A DNA stretch of 11,499 nt. It comes from UBA3792 sp946185305. GTDB taxonomy: Bacteria > Bacillota > Clostridia > Christensenellales > CAG-138. A program made the position numbers and the translations under genes. The notes under the pieces are model-generated. The model was not told the DNA's origin. It did no database searches and worked only from the letters and a program-made list of their open reading frames with translations. Numbering within the stretch: position 1 is the first letter of the stretch; each line of letters begins with the position of its first letter. Location of the stretch: contig CAMHJE010000068.1 in NCBI GenBank assembly GCA_946185305.1, positions 1-11,499 of the forward strand, given 5' to 3'. Below, one piece after another: positions 1 through 6,718 of this stretch.

Positions 1-702
1 CGGCACCATTGTCCACACCAGCACGCCGTCCTCCGGCAGCAGCGACGCGTAGGCGTCGAACAGGCTGCATTGCTTGTAAACGTCGCGGCGCGGACGGCTG
101 AAATTGCGGCGGCGCTTGCCGTCGAACACCGAATAGAAGCTCAGCGGATCCGGATAATCACGGTAGTCCGCGGCGGGCTTGGTCGGGCGCGGCGTGGGCG
201 TCGGCTCGGGCGTCGGGGTCGGTTCCGGTGTCGGGGTCGGTGCCGGCGTTTCGGTCGCAAGCGCGGCGGGATCCGGCGAAGGCGTATCGGTCGGAACCGG
301 GGTCGGCGCCGGGGTCGGGACGGGTGTGAACGTCGGGCGCGGGGTCACGGCGGCTTCGTCGTCCCCGATGTGCTCGGCATTCTGCATGTCGCCCGTATTG
401 TCCTCGAGCACGCGGGCATAGTCCTCCATCGTCGCAAGGCTGCCGGCCTCCCGGATCGTGCGGCTCCAGTCGATCCACGTATCGCGCAGCGGGAACGCGT
501 CGGCAAGGAACGCTTCGAGCCCGTCCATGAACGAGCCGTCGAGCAGCGCATCCGTCGTTACGGCCGGGCGCTCGGCAAGCAGGCGGTTTTCGGCTTCGGA
601 ATAGCGCGTCCCGGCGGGCGTTCCGACAAGCATCCATACGCCGACCGCAAGCAGCGCGGCAAGGGTCAGCAGCGCGACGGTCGCCAAAAATCGTTTACGC
701 AT
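1..702 (-). CDS. DHHW/AlgX-like surface polysaccharide acetylation protein, N-terminal part (3' end beyond window)
   Basis: The gene starts at ATG 702 with GGAGGG (706-711) 3 nt upstream and reads open to position 1, giving 234 residues; the C-terminal part lies outside the window. Residues 6-26 form one hydrophobic segment (signal anchor or signal peptide). Residues 34-77 carry the N-terminal signature of the DHHW family seen beside MBOAT acyltransferases: YSEAENRLLAERP, then LLDGSFMDGLEAFLADAFPLRDTWI. Residues about 120-176 are a Pro-Thr linker (PTPTPEPTPTPEPTPTP). The sequence then continues as a folded domain (DYRDYPDPLSFYSVFDGK onward). The DHHW catalytic-type motif is not reached. By family analogy with AlgX/AlgJ, the protein would act outside the membrane, passing acetyl groups from the MBOAT partner to a cell-wall or exported glycan. 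It lies 9 bp after the MBOAT gene and is probably translated from the same mRNA. The family call is good; the glycan is unknown. Confidence 0.75.
   Translation of the reverse strand, partial: MRKRFLATVALLTLAALLAVGVWMLVGTPAGTRYSEAENRLLAERPAVTTDALLDGSFMDGLEAFLADAFPLRDTWIDWSRTIREAGSLATMEDYARVLEDNTGDMQNAEHIGDDEAAVTPRPTFTPVPTPAPTPVPTDTPSPDPAALATETPAPTPTPEPTPTPEPTPTPRPTKPAADYRDYPDPLSFYSVFDGKRRRNFSRPRRDVYKQCSLFDAYASLLPEDGVLVWTMVP
175..345 (-). repeat. Pro-Thr linker-coding tandem repeat inside the DHHW-like gene
   Basis: This stretch encodes residues about 120-176 of the DHHW-like protein as alternating x-P-T-P units. At DNA level it is a degenerate 6-12 bp tandem repeat built on CCGACGCCC/CCGACCCCG words, clearest between 185 and 245. 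Such linkers usually space an extracellular domain from the membrane or wall. Repeats like this can change length by slippage. Confidence 0.7.
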
Positions 703-711
703 AGACCCTCC

Positions 712-2127
712 TTAAAAGCGGAAATACAGGAACGGATTGAAGCTCTGTCCGATCAAAAACAGCAGCGACACCCCGATCAGCAGCAGCGATACAGCGGCGC
801 GGCAAACGGGCCGCAAAACAGCGTACAGGCGCGAATCCTTCCGCTTTTCCCACCACGCCTCGACGGTCTTGCGAAGCGGCAGGCAGCAGACGAGCGCGGC
901 CGTCAGCAGCACCGGATTGCTCTTAACGGCATAGACCGTGTGCGCATCCCAAAGCGGCACGATCCACGGGGCAAACATGGCTTTTAGGTTCGCGCCGATA
1001 TCCAAAAAGGCTTCGTGCCGGAACAGCACGAACCCGACGAGCACGACAAGCAGCGTCCCGATATGCTGCAGCACGCGCGGCGTGTGCTCCAAAGCGGATT
1101 TCAGCACGGTGCGCTCAAGCACCATCCATACGCCGAAATACAGTCCCCATAACAGAAAGTTCCAGTTCGCGCCGTGCCAAATCCCCGTAAGCCCCCACAC
1201 GACGGCCATGTTGAGGATCCAGCGCGGGCGGCTGACGCGGTTGCCGCCGAGCGGGATATAGACGTATTCGCGGAAGAACGAACCGAGCGAGATATGCCAC
1301 CGCCGCCAGAACTCCGCGACGCTCCTTGACACATACGGCGCGTCGAAGTTTTCGAGAAAGCGGAAGCCGAGCATCCGTCCGAGCCCGATGGCCATATCCG
1401 AATAGCCCGCAAAGTCGAAGTATAATTGCAGCGCAAACAGCACGGCGGCCAGCCACGCCCCGGTGAACGACAGCGCGTCGCTCCCCGGCAGGCTTTCCAA
1501 TACCTCGCCGCAAAGGTTCGCCAGCAGCACTTTTTTCCCAAGCCCGATGGCAAAGCGAACGAATCCGTCGCCCAGGCCCTTCGGCCCGACGGTGCGTTTT
1601 TGAAGCTGCGCCGCCACGTCGCCGTAGCGCACGATGGGCCCCGCAATCAGCTGCGGGAACAGGCAGACATAGAGCAAGAGATCGAGCGGGTTTTTCTGCA
1701 CCGGCGCGTCCTTGCGGTAGACGTCCACCGTGTAGGTGATGATCTGAAAGGTATAAAACGAAATGCCGATGGGCAGCTTCGGCTGTGCCAGCCGGAACGC
1801 AAGGCCGAAAAGCGCGCAGACCGAATTGACCAAAAAGGCGGCATACTTAAAGTACAGCAGCGCGGCAAGGCTGATGCAAAGCCCGATCACAAGCGCCGCC
1901 CGCCGCCCCGCTTTGCTTTCGGTGCGGTCGATGATGCGGGCGCAGATATAATTGACCGCTGTGGCAAACAGCATGGCGACGATCCATACCGGCTCGCCCC
2001 ACGCGTAAAACAGCAGCGACGCGACGAGCAAAATCGCATTGCGCACGCGCCCGTTCGGCAGGAATGTGTGCAGCAGCACGACGACCGGCAGAAACAGGCA
2101 TAAAAAAGTCAGAGACGAAAAGACCAT
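712..2127 (-). CDS. MBOAT family membrane-bound O-acyltransferase (AlgI/PatA/DltB-like)
   Basis: This is a 471-residue polytopic membrane protein of typical AlgI length, starting at ATG 2127 behind a GGGGAAGGG ribosome binding site. Family hallmarks in order are: an N-terminal hydrophobic block MVFSSLTFLCLFLPVV; LPIGISFYTFQ near residue 118; FPQLIAGPIVRY near 157; DFAGYSDMAIG near 238; FWRRWHISLGSFFREYVYIPLGG near 273-295 containing His278; and the catalytic-type motif GIWHGANWNF with His318. Family members move an acetyl group from a cytoplasmic donor across the membrane to an acceptor protein or glycan. The adjacent DHHW-like protein, 9 bp downstream, is the expected extracytoplasmic partner, so the pair probably O-acetylates a cell-wall or exported polysaccharide. 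The substrate cannot be read from the window, and teichoic-acid D-alanylation is unlikely because no dltA or dltC is present. No convincing promoter is seen in the 91 bp upstream, so read-through from pmbA is possible. Confidence 0.93.
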   Translation of the reverse strand: MVFSSLTFLCLFLPVVVLLHTFLPNGRVRNAILLVASLLFYAWGEPVWIVAMLFATAVNYICARIIDRTESKAGRRAALVIGLCISLAALLYFKYAAFLVNSVCALFGLAFRLAQPKLPIGISFYTFQIITYTVDVYRKDAPVQKNPLDLLLYVCLFPQLIAGPIVRYGDVAAQLQKRTVGPKGLGDGFVRFAIGLGKKVLLANLCGEVLESLPGSDALSFTGAWLAAVLFALQLYFDFAGYSDMAIGLGRMLGFRFLENFDAPYVSRSVAEFWRRWHISLGSFFREYVYIPLGGNRVSRPRWILNMAVVWGLTGIWHGANWNFLLWGLYFGVWMVLERTVLKSALEHTPRVLQHIGTLLVVLVGFVLFRHEAFLDIGANLKAMFAPWIVPLWDAHTVYAVKSNPVLLTAALVCCLPLRKTVEAWWEKRKDSRLYAVLRPVCRAAVSLLLIGVSLLFLIGQSFNPFLYFRF

Positions 2128-2154
2128 ACCCTTCCCCTATCCGTATGCACGGCA

Positions 2155-2187
2155 GCGGCGCTCCATGCCATACGCATAAAGCGCCGC
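2155..2187. repeat. Inverted repeat in the pmbA-MBOAT intergenic gap
   Basis: GCGGCGCT (2155-2162) and AGCGCCGC (2180-2187) pair perfectly over 8 bp around a 17-nt loop. The loop itself contains ATGC and GCAT arms. No T-tract follows on either strand, so it is not a standard intrinsic terminator. It could be an operator, an mRNA processing or stabilising stem between pmbA and the MBOAT gene, or a poor terminator. Confidence 0.5.
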
Positions 2188-2218
2188 CGGTTGACTGGTT
2201 TTTGCGCGGGGATGCGCG

Positions 2219-3541
2219 TTATTTTCCCGCGACCTGAATGCCCTTCACGATCACGCTCGGCGTTTCGATGGGGGCGTAGAGCGTAAATTCGCTGTCGGCG
2301 CCGATGGCCTCGATATCCTTTAACAGCGTGAACAGGTTGCCCGCAATCGTGATGCGATCCACAGCGCGGACGATCCTGCCGCCCTCGACGAGCGCGCCGC
2401 TCGCCATGATCGAGAAGTCGCCGGAGATCGGGTTCATGCCGACATGCAGGCCGTTGAAGTCGTTGATCATCAGGCCGTCGCCGAGCTTTTCGAGCATCTC
2501 CTCATAGGTGCCTTCGCCCTTTTCGACCGTCAGCACCGAGGGGCCGACGCCGACCGGGCTTGCGCCGCGGCGCGTCGCGTTGCCGGTGGATTCGACGCCC
2601 GCCTTCAGCGCAGTCTTGGAATTATGCAGCAGCGTTTTGAACACGCCGTTTTCGATGATCGCCTTTTTCCGGCACGGGAAGCCCTCGCCGTCGAACGCGC
2701 GCGGCGCGTGCGGATGGAACGGGTCGTCCCAGATCGTCAGCGTTTCGACCGCGATCATTTCGCCCTCTCGGCCCGCCAGCAGCGAACGGCCCTTTTGCGC
2801 CTCCTCCGCGCTGAAAATGCCGAGGAACGGGGACAGGAACGTGCCGAACGCGCCGTGCTTGAACAGCACGCGGTAGACGCCGGTTTCGACCGGGGACGCG
2901 GAAAGCTGGAACAGCGTGTCCTCCGACACCTCCTGCACGGCGCCGTCCACATCGTCGGCCTTCTCATTGAAGCGCACCGCATAGCCGTTCTTGACGACCT
3001 CGCCGTCCTGCGCAATCGCGGACGCGACGATGGCCGCGCTGCGCTGCTCGCGCTCCGCGCAAAGGCCGAGCGTGTTGTGGATCTCGATCTTCACGGAATC
3101 GTTCTGCACCTCGCAGCCGCCGGTGCGCACGATGCGCGGGTCGGTCGCAAGCACCTTCTGCTCGATCGCGGTCGCCATGGCGATCTTGTCCGCCGCCGAA
3201 AGCCCGTCGAGCGGGGTCGTGCGCGGCGCAATGGCTTCGTAGCTCTGCTTGCCGAGCATCGGGTGCGCGTCGGTCGATTCGATCACGCGCGCGTTGTCGA
3301 TGGCGCGGCGGACGAGCGCTTCCGGATCGTCGAACGACTGCGTATAGGCATAGCCGTTCTTGCCGTTATACTCGACGCGCAGGTTCAGGCCGCCCTCCTT
3401 GGCGACCTTATAGCTTTCCAGCTCGCCCTTCAGGACGGAGACGGAAAATTCCTCGCCGCCCTCATAGTACGTTTCCGCGGCGGCGCAGCCGTTTTCGAGC
3501 GCCAGCCGGAACAGTTCTTCGCGGAATGTTGTGCGTTCCAT
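2219..3541 (-). CDS. pmbA: TldE/PmbA family subunit of the TldD/TldE metalloprotease
   Basis: This 440-residue protein starts at ATG 3541. A strong AAAGGAGG (3551-3558) sits 9 nt upstream, inside the 3' end of tldD, so the longer reading frame to 3757 is not needed. It has the TldD/PmbA fold signatures: an N-terminal domain with LKGELESYKVAKEGGLNLRV (37-56), GYAYTQSFDDPEALVRRAID (73-92) and, near the C-terminus, DFNGLHVGMNPISGDFSIMA (371-390). It lacks the HExxxH zinc motif, as expected for the non-catalytic partner; the equivalent region reads FKHGAFGTFLSPF (237-249). In E. coli the TldD-TldE heterodimer trims unfolded peptides, matures microcin B17 and degrades CcdA. The one-base overlap of its start with the tldD stop (TAATG) indicates translational coupling and equal production. 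No peptide substrate gene is visible nearby. Confidence 0.92.
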   Translation of the reverse strand: MERTTFREELFRLALENGCAAAETYYEGGEEFSVSVLKGELESYKVAKEGGLNLRVEYNGKNGYAYTQSFDDPEALVRRAIDNARVIESTDAHPMLGKQSYEAIAPRTTPLDGLSAADKIAMATAIEQKVLATDPRIVRTGGCEVQNDSVKIEIHNTLGLCAEREQRSAAIVASAIAQDGEVVKNGYAVRFNEKADDVDGAVQEVSEDTLFQLSASPVETGVYRVLFKHGAFGTFLSPFLGIFSAEEAQKGRSLLAGREGEMIAVETLTIWDDPFHPHAPRAFDGEGFPCRKKAIIENGVFKTLLHNSKTALKAGVESTGNATRRGASPVGVGPSVLTVEKGEGTYEEMLEKLGDGLMINDFNGLHVGMNPISGDFSIMASGALVEGGRIVRAVDRITIAGNLFTLLKDIEAIGADSEFTLYAPIETPSVIVKGIQVAGK

Positions 3542-4929
3542 TATTTGGCACCTCCTTTGCCGCCGACGGTAATGCTTGTGACGCGGATCACCGGCTGTCC
3601 CACGTTCGTCGGGACGCTGCCGGACTGCGAGCCGCACATGCCCTGCGCCATCCACATGCTCGGGCCGACGCGGTCGATGCGCTGCAGAATCTCGGCGCCC
3701 TTGCCGATCAGGATCGCGCCGCGCACCGGGTAGAGGATCTTGCCGTCCTGCACCCAATAGCCTTCGCCGACCGAGAAGTTGAATTCGCCGGTGAGCGGGT
3801 TGACCGAGCCGCCGCCGAGCGACGCCGCGTAAAGCCCCGTGCCCATTGTGCGGATCATTTCGTCCGGATCGTCGTGTCCCGCGCAGATGAACGTATTCGT
3901 CATGCGCGAGGTCGGCGCGTAGGTGTAGTCCTGCCGTCTTGCGCTGCCGGTCATCGGCAGATGCAGGCGGCGCGCGCCGAGCCGGTCGATGAGATAGCTT
4001 TTTAGGACGCCGTTTTCGATCAGCAGGTTGTTCTGCCCCGGCGTGCCCTCGTCGTCAATGTTGATCGTGCCCCATTCAAAGGGGATCGTGCCGTCATCGC
4101 GCGCGGAGACGCAGTCCGCGGCGATCTTGGTGTTCAGCTTGTTGCAGAATTCCGAATTGCCGGGGCCGACGGACGTGGCCTCCAGCGAGTGGCCGCACGC
4201 CTCGTGGAAGATGACGCCGCCGAAGCCGCCGGAGATCACGACCGGCATGTTCCCGCCGGGGCAGTCCTTCGCGGAGAGCAGCAGCACCGCGCGATCCGCG
4301 GCCTTCTTGGCGCTCGCCTCGATATCCACGACCTTTTCGTAGGCCTCAAAGCCACGGCAGCAGCCGGGGCCTTCGCTGCCGCGTTCGGCATTGCTGCCCT
4401 CGGTCGCGACGGCCATAAATGCCATACGCGTACGCGGACGCTCGTCCTCGGCCCATACGCCCTCGGAATTGGCGATCAGAACGCGCTGCGTTTCGTCCAT
4501 GTAGGAGACGGTCATCTGCCGGATCTTGTCCGACACGGCCTTGCCCGCCGCATAGCCGCGGTGCATCAGCTGTACCCGGCGGTCGTTCGTCACGCTGCCG
4601 AACGTGATGTCCTGCGGCGTGCGGTAGGTCTTTTTCATGTATTGGAGCTTGCGCGCTTCCGCCGTGCCGTGCAGCGCCGCGGCTGCGGCCTTGGCGGTTT
4701 CGATCAGCGCCGCTTCACCCGTGTCCGCCGAATACGCGTAGGCCGATTGCTCGCCCAGCATCACGCGGACGCCCGCGCCGTGCCGGTGCGCCGAAACGCT
4801 CTGCTCGATATGCCCGTCCGCCATCGTGAGGTTATTGCGGTCGCAATCCTCGGCGAACAGCTCCGCAAAGTCCGCGCCCGTCGAAAGGGCGGCGTCCAAA
4901 ACGCGGCTTACCGTTTGTTCCTGGATCAT
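3541..4929 (-). CDS. tldD: TldD zinc metalloprotease, catalytic subunit
   Basis: This 462-residue protein starts at ATG 4929 behind AAAGGAGG (4934-4941). The longer frame to 5013 would start upstream of the predicted transcription start and is rejected. The catalytic HExxxH motif is HEACGH at residues 242-247. The C-terminal MCGSQSGSVPTNVGQP places Cys432 where TldD proteins carry their third zinc ligand. Other family stretches are NSEGVWAEDERPRTRMAF (154-171) and the Gly-rich GGFGGVIFHEACGHSLEATS. The length matches the family. TldD acts in the cytoplasm with TldE, sequentially removing residues from extended, unfolded peptides; its role in gut Firmicutes is largely uncharacterised. The gene opens a tldD-pmbA operon under a consensus promoter at 4985-5013. 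All catalytic residues expected of an active enzyme are present. Confidence 0.95.
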   Translation of the reverse strand: MIQEQTVSRVLDAALSTGADFAELFAEDCDRNNLTMADGHIEQSVSAHRHGAGVRVMLGEQSAYAYSADTGEAALIETAKAAAAALHGTAEARKLQYMKKTYRTPQDITFGSVTNDRRVQLMHRGYAAGKAVSDKIRQMTVSYMDETQRVLIANSEGVWAEDERPRTRMAFMAVATEGSNAERGSEGPGCCRGFEAYEKVVDIEASAKKAADRAVLLLSAKDCPGGNMPVVISGGFGGVIFHEACGHSLEATSVGPGNSEFCNKLNTKIAADCVSARDDGTIPFEWGTINIDDEGTPGQNNLLIENGVLKSYLIDRLGARRLHLPMTGSARRQDYTYAPTSRMTNTFICAGHDDPDEMIRTMGTGLYAASLGGGSVNPLTGEFNFSVGEGYWVQDGKILYPVRGAILIGKGAEILQRIDRVGPSMWMAQGMCGSQSGSVPTNVGQPVIRVTSITVGGKGGAK

Positions 4930-4955
4930 AGTGCCTCCTTTGATTGGTATTCCCT

Positions 4956-4971
4956 GCGGGCCTCTGCCCGC
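4956..4971 (-). other. Hairpin in the tldD 5' leader
   Basis: GCGGGC-AGAG-GCCCGC on the minus strand is a perfect 6-bp GC stem with a 4-nt loop. It lies within the predicted 5' untranslated leader, 14 nt upstream of the ribosome binding site. It leaves the ribosome site free, so it may stabilise the 5' end of the mRNA or bind a factor. No T-tract follows, so it is not a terminator. Confidence 0.5.
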
Positions 4972-4984
4972 TGTTTTCTCATAT

Positions 4985-5013
4985 AATATACCATCGAAAC
5001 GGCGTCGTGTCAA
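4985..5013 (-). promoter_or_regulatory. Sigma-A type promoter for tldD-pmbA
   Basis: On the minus strand, TTGACA (5008-5013) is followed by exactly 17 nt and TATATT (4985-4990), a near-consensus housekeeping promoter. Transcription should start near 4978, giving a leader of about 50 nt before ATG 4929. Confidence 0.85.
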
Positions 5014-5082
5014 TCAAGCAGCGGCGGCAAAGCGGCGGCAGGACGGTTGTTTTTGGAAAAAAGCGCCGCCGTATCTTTCCGA

Positions 5083-5111
5083 TTGCTTCTTTTTCGGATT
5101 TGTGATACACT
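5083..5111 (+). promoter_or_regulatory. Putative promoter for the ECF sigma factor operon
   Basis: TTGCTT (5083-5088), 17 nt and TACACT (5106-5111) are preceded by an extended -10 dinucleotide (TGA just before TACACT). The -35 match is weak and the extended -10 may compensate. This would give a leader of about 58 nt before ATG 5176. A self-recognised ECF promoter was looked for and not recognised. The promoter is divergent from that of tldD, with the two -35 elements about 70 bp apart. Confidence 0.5.
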
Positions 5112-5175
5112 ATTGCAAAATCCGCCGCAACCGTTTGACGCGGTGCGCGGTGTTATGAGCAGAAAGGAAAACGGA

Positions 5176-5682
5176 ATGGAAGCACCGCAAAAGCCGATCG
5201 GTCCGGACATCGACGAGCTGTACCGGACGTACGGGGACATGGTTTACCGGCTGGCGCTCGTGCGGACGCAAAGCCCCGCCGATGCGGAAGATGTAGCGCA
5301 GGAGGTCTTTTTGCGATGCCTGCGCCGCGCGCCGGTCTTTACGGACGGCGAGCATCAAAAGGCGTGGCTGATCACGGTGACGATCAACTGCTCCAAGAGC
5401 CTGCTCGGTTCGGCGTTTCGGCGGCGTACCGTGCCGCTGGACGCGGTCGCGGAGCCGGGCGACGACGGCGCGATGCCCGATTCCACCGTGTACGACGCGG
5501 TGCAACGGCTGCCGCAAAAGCTGCGCACCGCGATCCACCTGCACTACTATGAGGACTACTCGGTCAAGGAGATCGCCGCCGCAATGAATGCGAGCGAATC
5601 CGCCGTCAAAACGTGGCTGTTCCGCGCGCGGGCGCAGCTGAAAACCGAACTGAAAGGAGCGTATGCCGATGACAATGCGTGA
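5176..5682 (+). CDS. ECF subfamily RNA polymerase sigma factor (sigma-70 family)
   Basis: This is a 168-residue protein of normal ECF length. ATG 5176 is chosen because AAAGGA (5163-5168) sits 7 nt upstream; an in-frame ATG at 5155 lacks such a site. Region 2 spans residues about 12-80 (DELYRTYGDMVYRLALVRTQ, then the AEDVAQEVFLRCLR core and GEHQKAWLITVTINCSKSLL). After a short acidic linker, region 4 spans about 105-158 (YDAVQRLPQKLRTAIHLHYY), with the helix-turn-helix VKEIAAAMNASESAVKTWLF (130-149). No region 1.1 or region 3 is present, as is usual for ECF factors. It should direct RNA polymerase to a small regulon in response to an envelope or extracellular cue. The next gene overlaps its 3' end and encodes a one-pass membrane protein that is the likely anti-sigma factor. 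The regulon and signal are unknown. Confidence 0.93.
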   Translation: MEAPQKPIGPDIDELYRTYGDMVYRLALVRTQSPADAEDVAQEVFLRCLRRAPVFTDGEHQKAWLITVTINCSKSLLGSAFRRRTVPLDAVAEPGDDGAMPDSTVYDAVQRLPQKLRTAIHLHYYEDYSVKEIAAAMNASESAVKTWLFRARAQLKTELKGAYADDNA

Positions 5683-6718
5683 CGAATACCGCAAGGCAAA
5701 CGACGCGATCCACGCGCCGCAGTCGCTCCTGTCGGCGCTGCATGAGGCCGCGGATGAGGATACGCCCGTGCTGTTCGAGCCGGAAAAGCCGCGTGTATGG
5801 CCGAAGGTCGCCGCGTTTTCCGGCATTGCCGCCGCTGCCGCCGTGCTCGCGCTGATCGTGTTCCTGCCGCGGAACAATCGAAGCGCCGCGCCGCAGGCCG
5901 CCGCCAAGGCCGCCGACGCCGAGATCGTCTATGCGACCGAAACGACCATGGAATCCGCCATGTCGGACGAAGCGCCCGCCGAGGCGCCGATGCTGTCCGC
6001 TTCGCTCTATGCCGCAGGCAGCGCCGCGTCAGCCGACGGCGGCGAGGACGATATCGATGACGAATACGATTTTGCCGCCGCGCAGGGCATGCCGGAGCAA
6101 AGCTATGCGGATGTGTTCGCGCTGCTGGTGCCGCAGGCGCAGAACGCGGATGCCGCAGTTCCGAGCGCCGAAACGGAGGAAAGGCAGGACGCGGATACCG
6201 AAGGCAAGGCTGTTCGCGTCGCGGGCGCAGAAGCCGTGTGGACGCGCGAGGGCGATACGCTGACCGTAAGCGGGCTTTCCCTCCCCCTGTCGGAAAATTG
6301 CGGCGAGGTCGCGGCGGTCGAAACGGTCTCGGGCCGCGTGTGCGTCGTTGTACAGAACGGCGGCGTCGTGAACGTGTATGTGTACGCAAACGGCGAGCTT
6401 TCCGGAAAAATGTCGCAAAGCGGCGTGTTTACGGACTGCCGCGTGCAGGAAACGTCCGTGTTCGGGGACGATAACCGGCTCGAAACGCATACGGTGCTGC
6501 TTGTCGAAAGCTCTTATGCGCCCGATCTCGGCGCGGCCGACGAAGCCGACCCGATCAGCTTCTGCCCCTGCGTTTGGACGGGCGAGGCTTACCGCCCGCT
6601 GGAGCCGACCGAAATCGACCTTTGCAGCGAGGGCGACACGTTTGCCGTCTACGTCGCCGTCGAGCCGAACCCGGTGCGCGTGCTGTACGCGTTTGCGGAA
6701 CTGGGCGTGGAGGAATAG
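5669..6718 (+). CDS. Probable membrane-anchored anti-sigma factor / ECF-partner protein with Cys-containing outer domain
   Basis: This 349-residue protein overlaps the sigma gene by 14 nt. ATG codons at 5663, 5669 and 5675 are in frame. 5669 is preferred because GGAG (5656-5659) lies 9 nt before it, whereas 5663 is only 3 nt away. Residues about 4-35 form a short cytoplasmic segment (RDEYRKANDAIHAPQSLLSA), a style common in small Firmicutes proteins encoded after ECF sigma genes. Residues 47-66 are the single membrane helix (VAAFSGIAAAAAVLALIVFL), followed by basic PRNNR. Residues 70-185 are Ala/Glu/Asp-rich and probably disordered. Residues about 188-349 look like a beta-rich outer domain with all six cysteines (211, 225, 257, 299, 301, 319). 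There is no zinc-type HxxxCxxC anti-sigma motif. The anti-sigma role is inferred from position and topology; no named domain was recognised in the outer part. Confidence 0.7.
   Translation: MTMRDEYRKANDAIHAPQSLLSALHEAADEDTPVLFEPEKPRVWPKVAAFSGIAAAAAVLALIVFLPRNNRSAAPQAAAKAADAEIVYATETTMESAMSDEAPAEAPMLSASLYAAGSAASADGGEDDIDDEYDFAAAQGMPEQSYADVFALLVPQAQNADAAVPSAETEERQDADTEGKAVRVAGAEAVWTREGDTLTVSGLSLPLSENCGEVAAVETVSGRVCVVVQNGGVVNVYVYANGELSGKMSQSGVFTDCRVQETSVFGDDNRLETHTVLLVESSYAPDLGAADEADPISFCPCVWTGEAYRPLEPTEIDLCSEGDTFAVYVAVEPNPVRVLYAFAELGVEE

Noticed and set aside
70..987. 305-codon plus-strand open frame over the DHHW and MBOAT genes
   Set aside because: It is Arg/Gly-rich low-complexity antisense of the Pro-Thr linker and crosses two well-supported minus-strand genes.
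2444..3733. 429-codon plus-strand open frame opposite pmbA
   Set aside because: Its Arg/Ala-rich composition is typical of an antisense shadow in GC-rich DNA. The minus strand clearly encodes PmbA.
3541..3757. N-terminal extension of PmbA to 3757
   Set aside because: The extension is out-of-frame translation of tldD. ATG 3541 has a strong ribosome site and gives the family N-terminus.
5056..5075. ECF-type autoregulated promoter (GGAAAA followed by CGTATC)
   Set aside because: The spacing of about 10 nt is too short for an ECF -35/-10 pair, so it was not called.
5047..5175. Longer sigma factor starting at 5047 or 5155
   Set aside because: The 5047 start precedes the predicted promoter, and 5155 lacks a ribosome site. 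ATG 5176 has AAAGGA at 7 nt.
5556..6389. Long minus-strand frame opposite the anti-sigma gene
   Set aside because: It is Arg/Pro-rich shadow sequence with no family match. The plus strand has sigma-partner topology and coupling.
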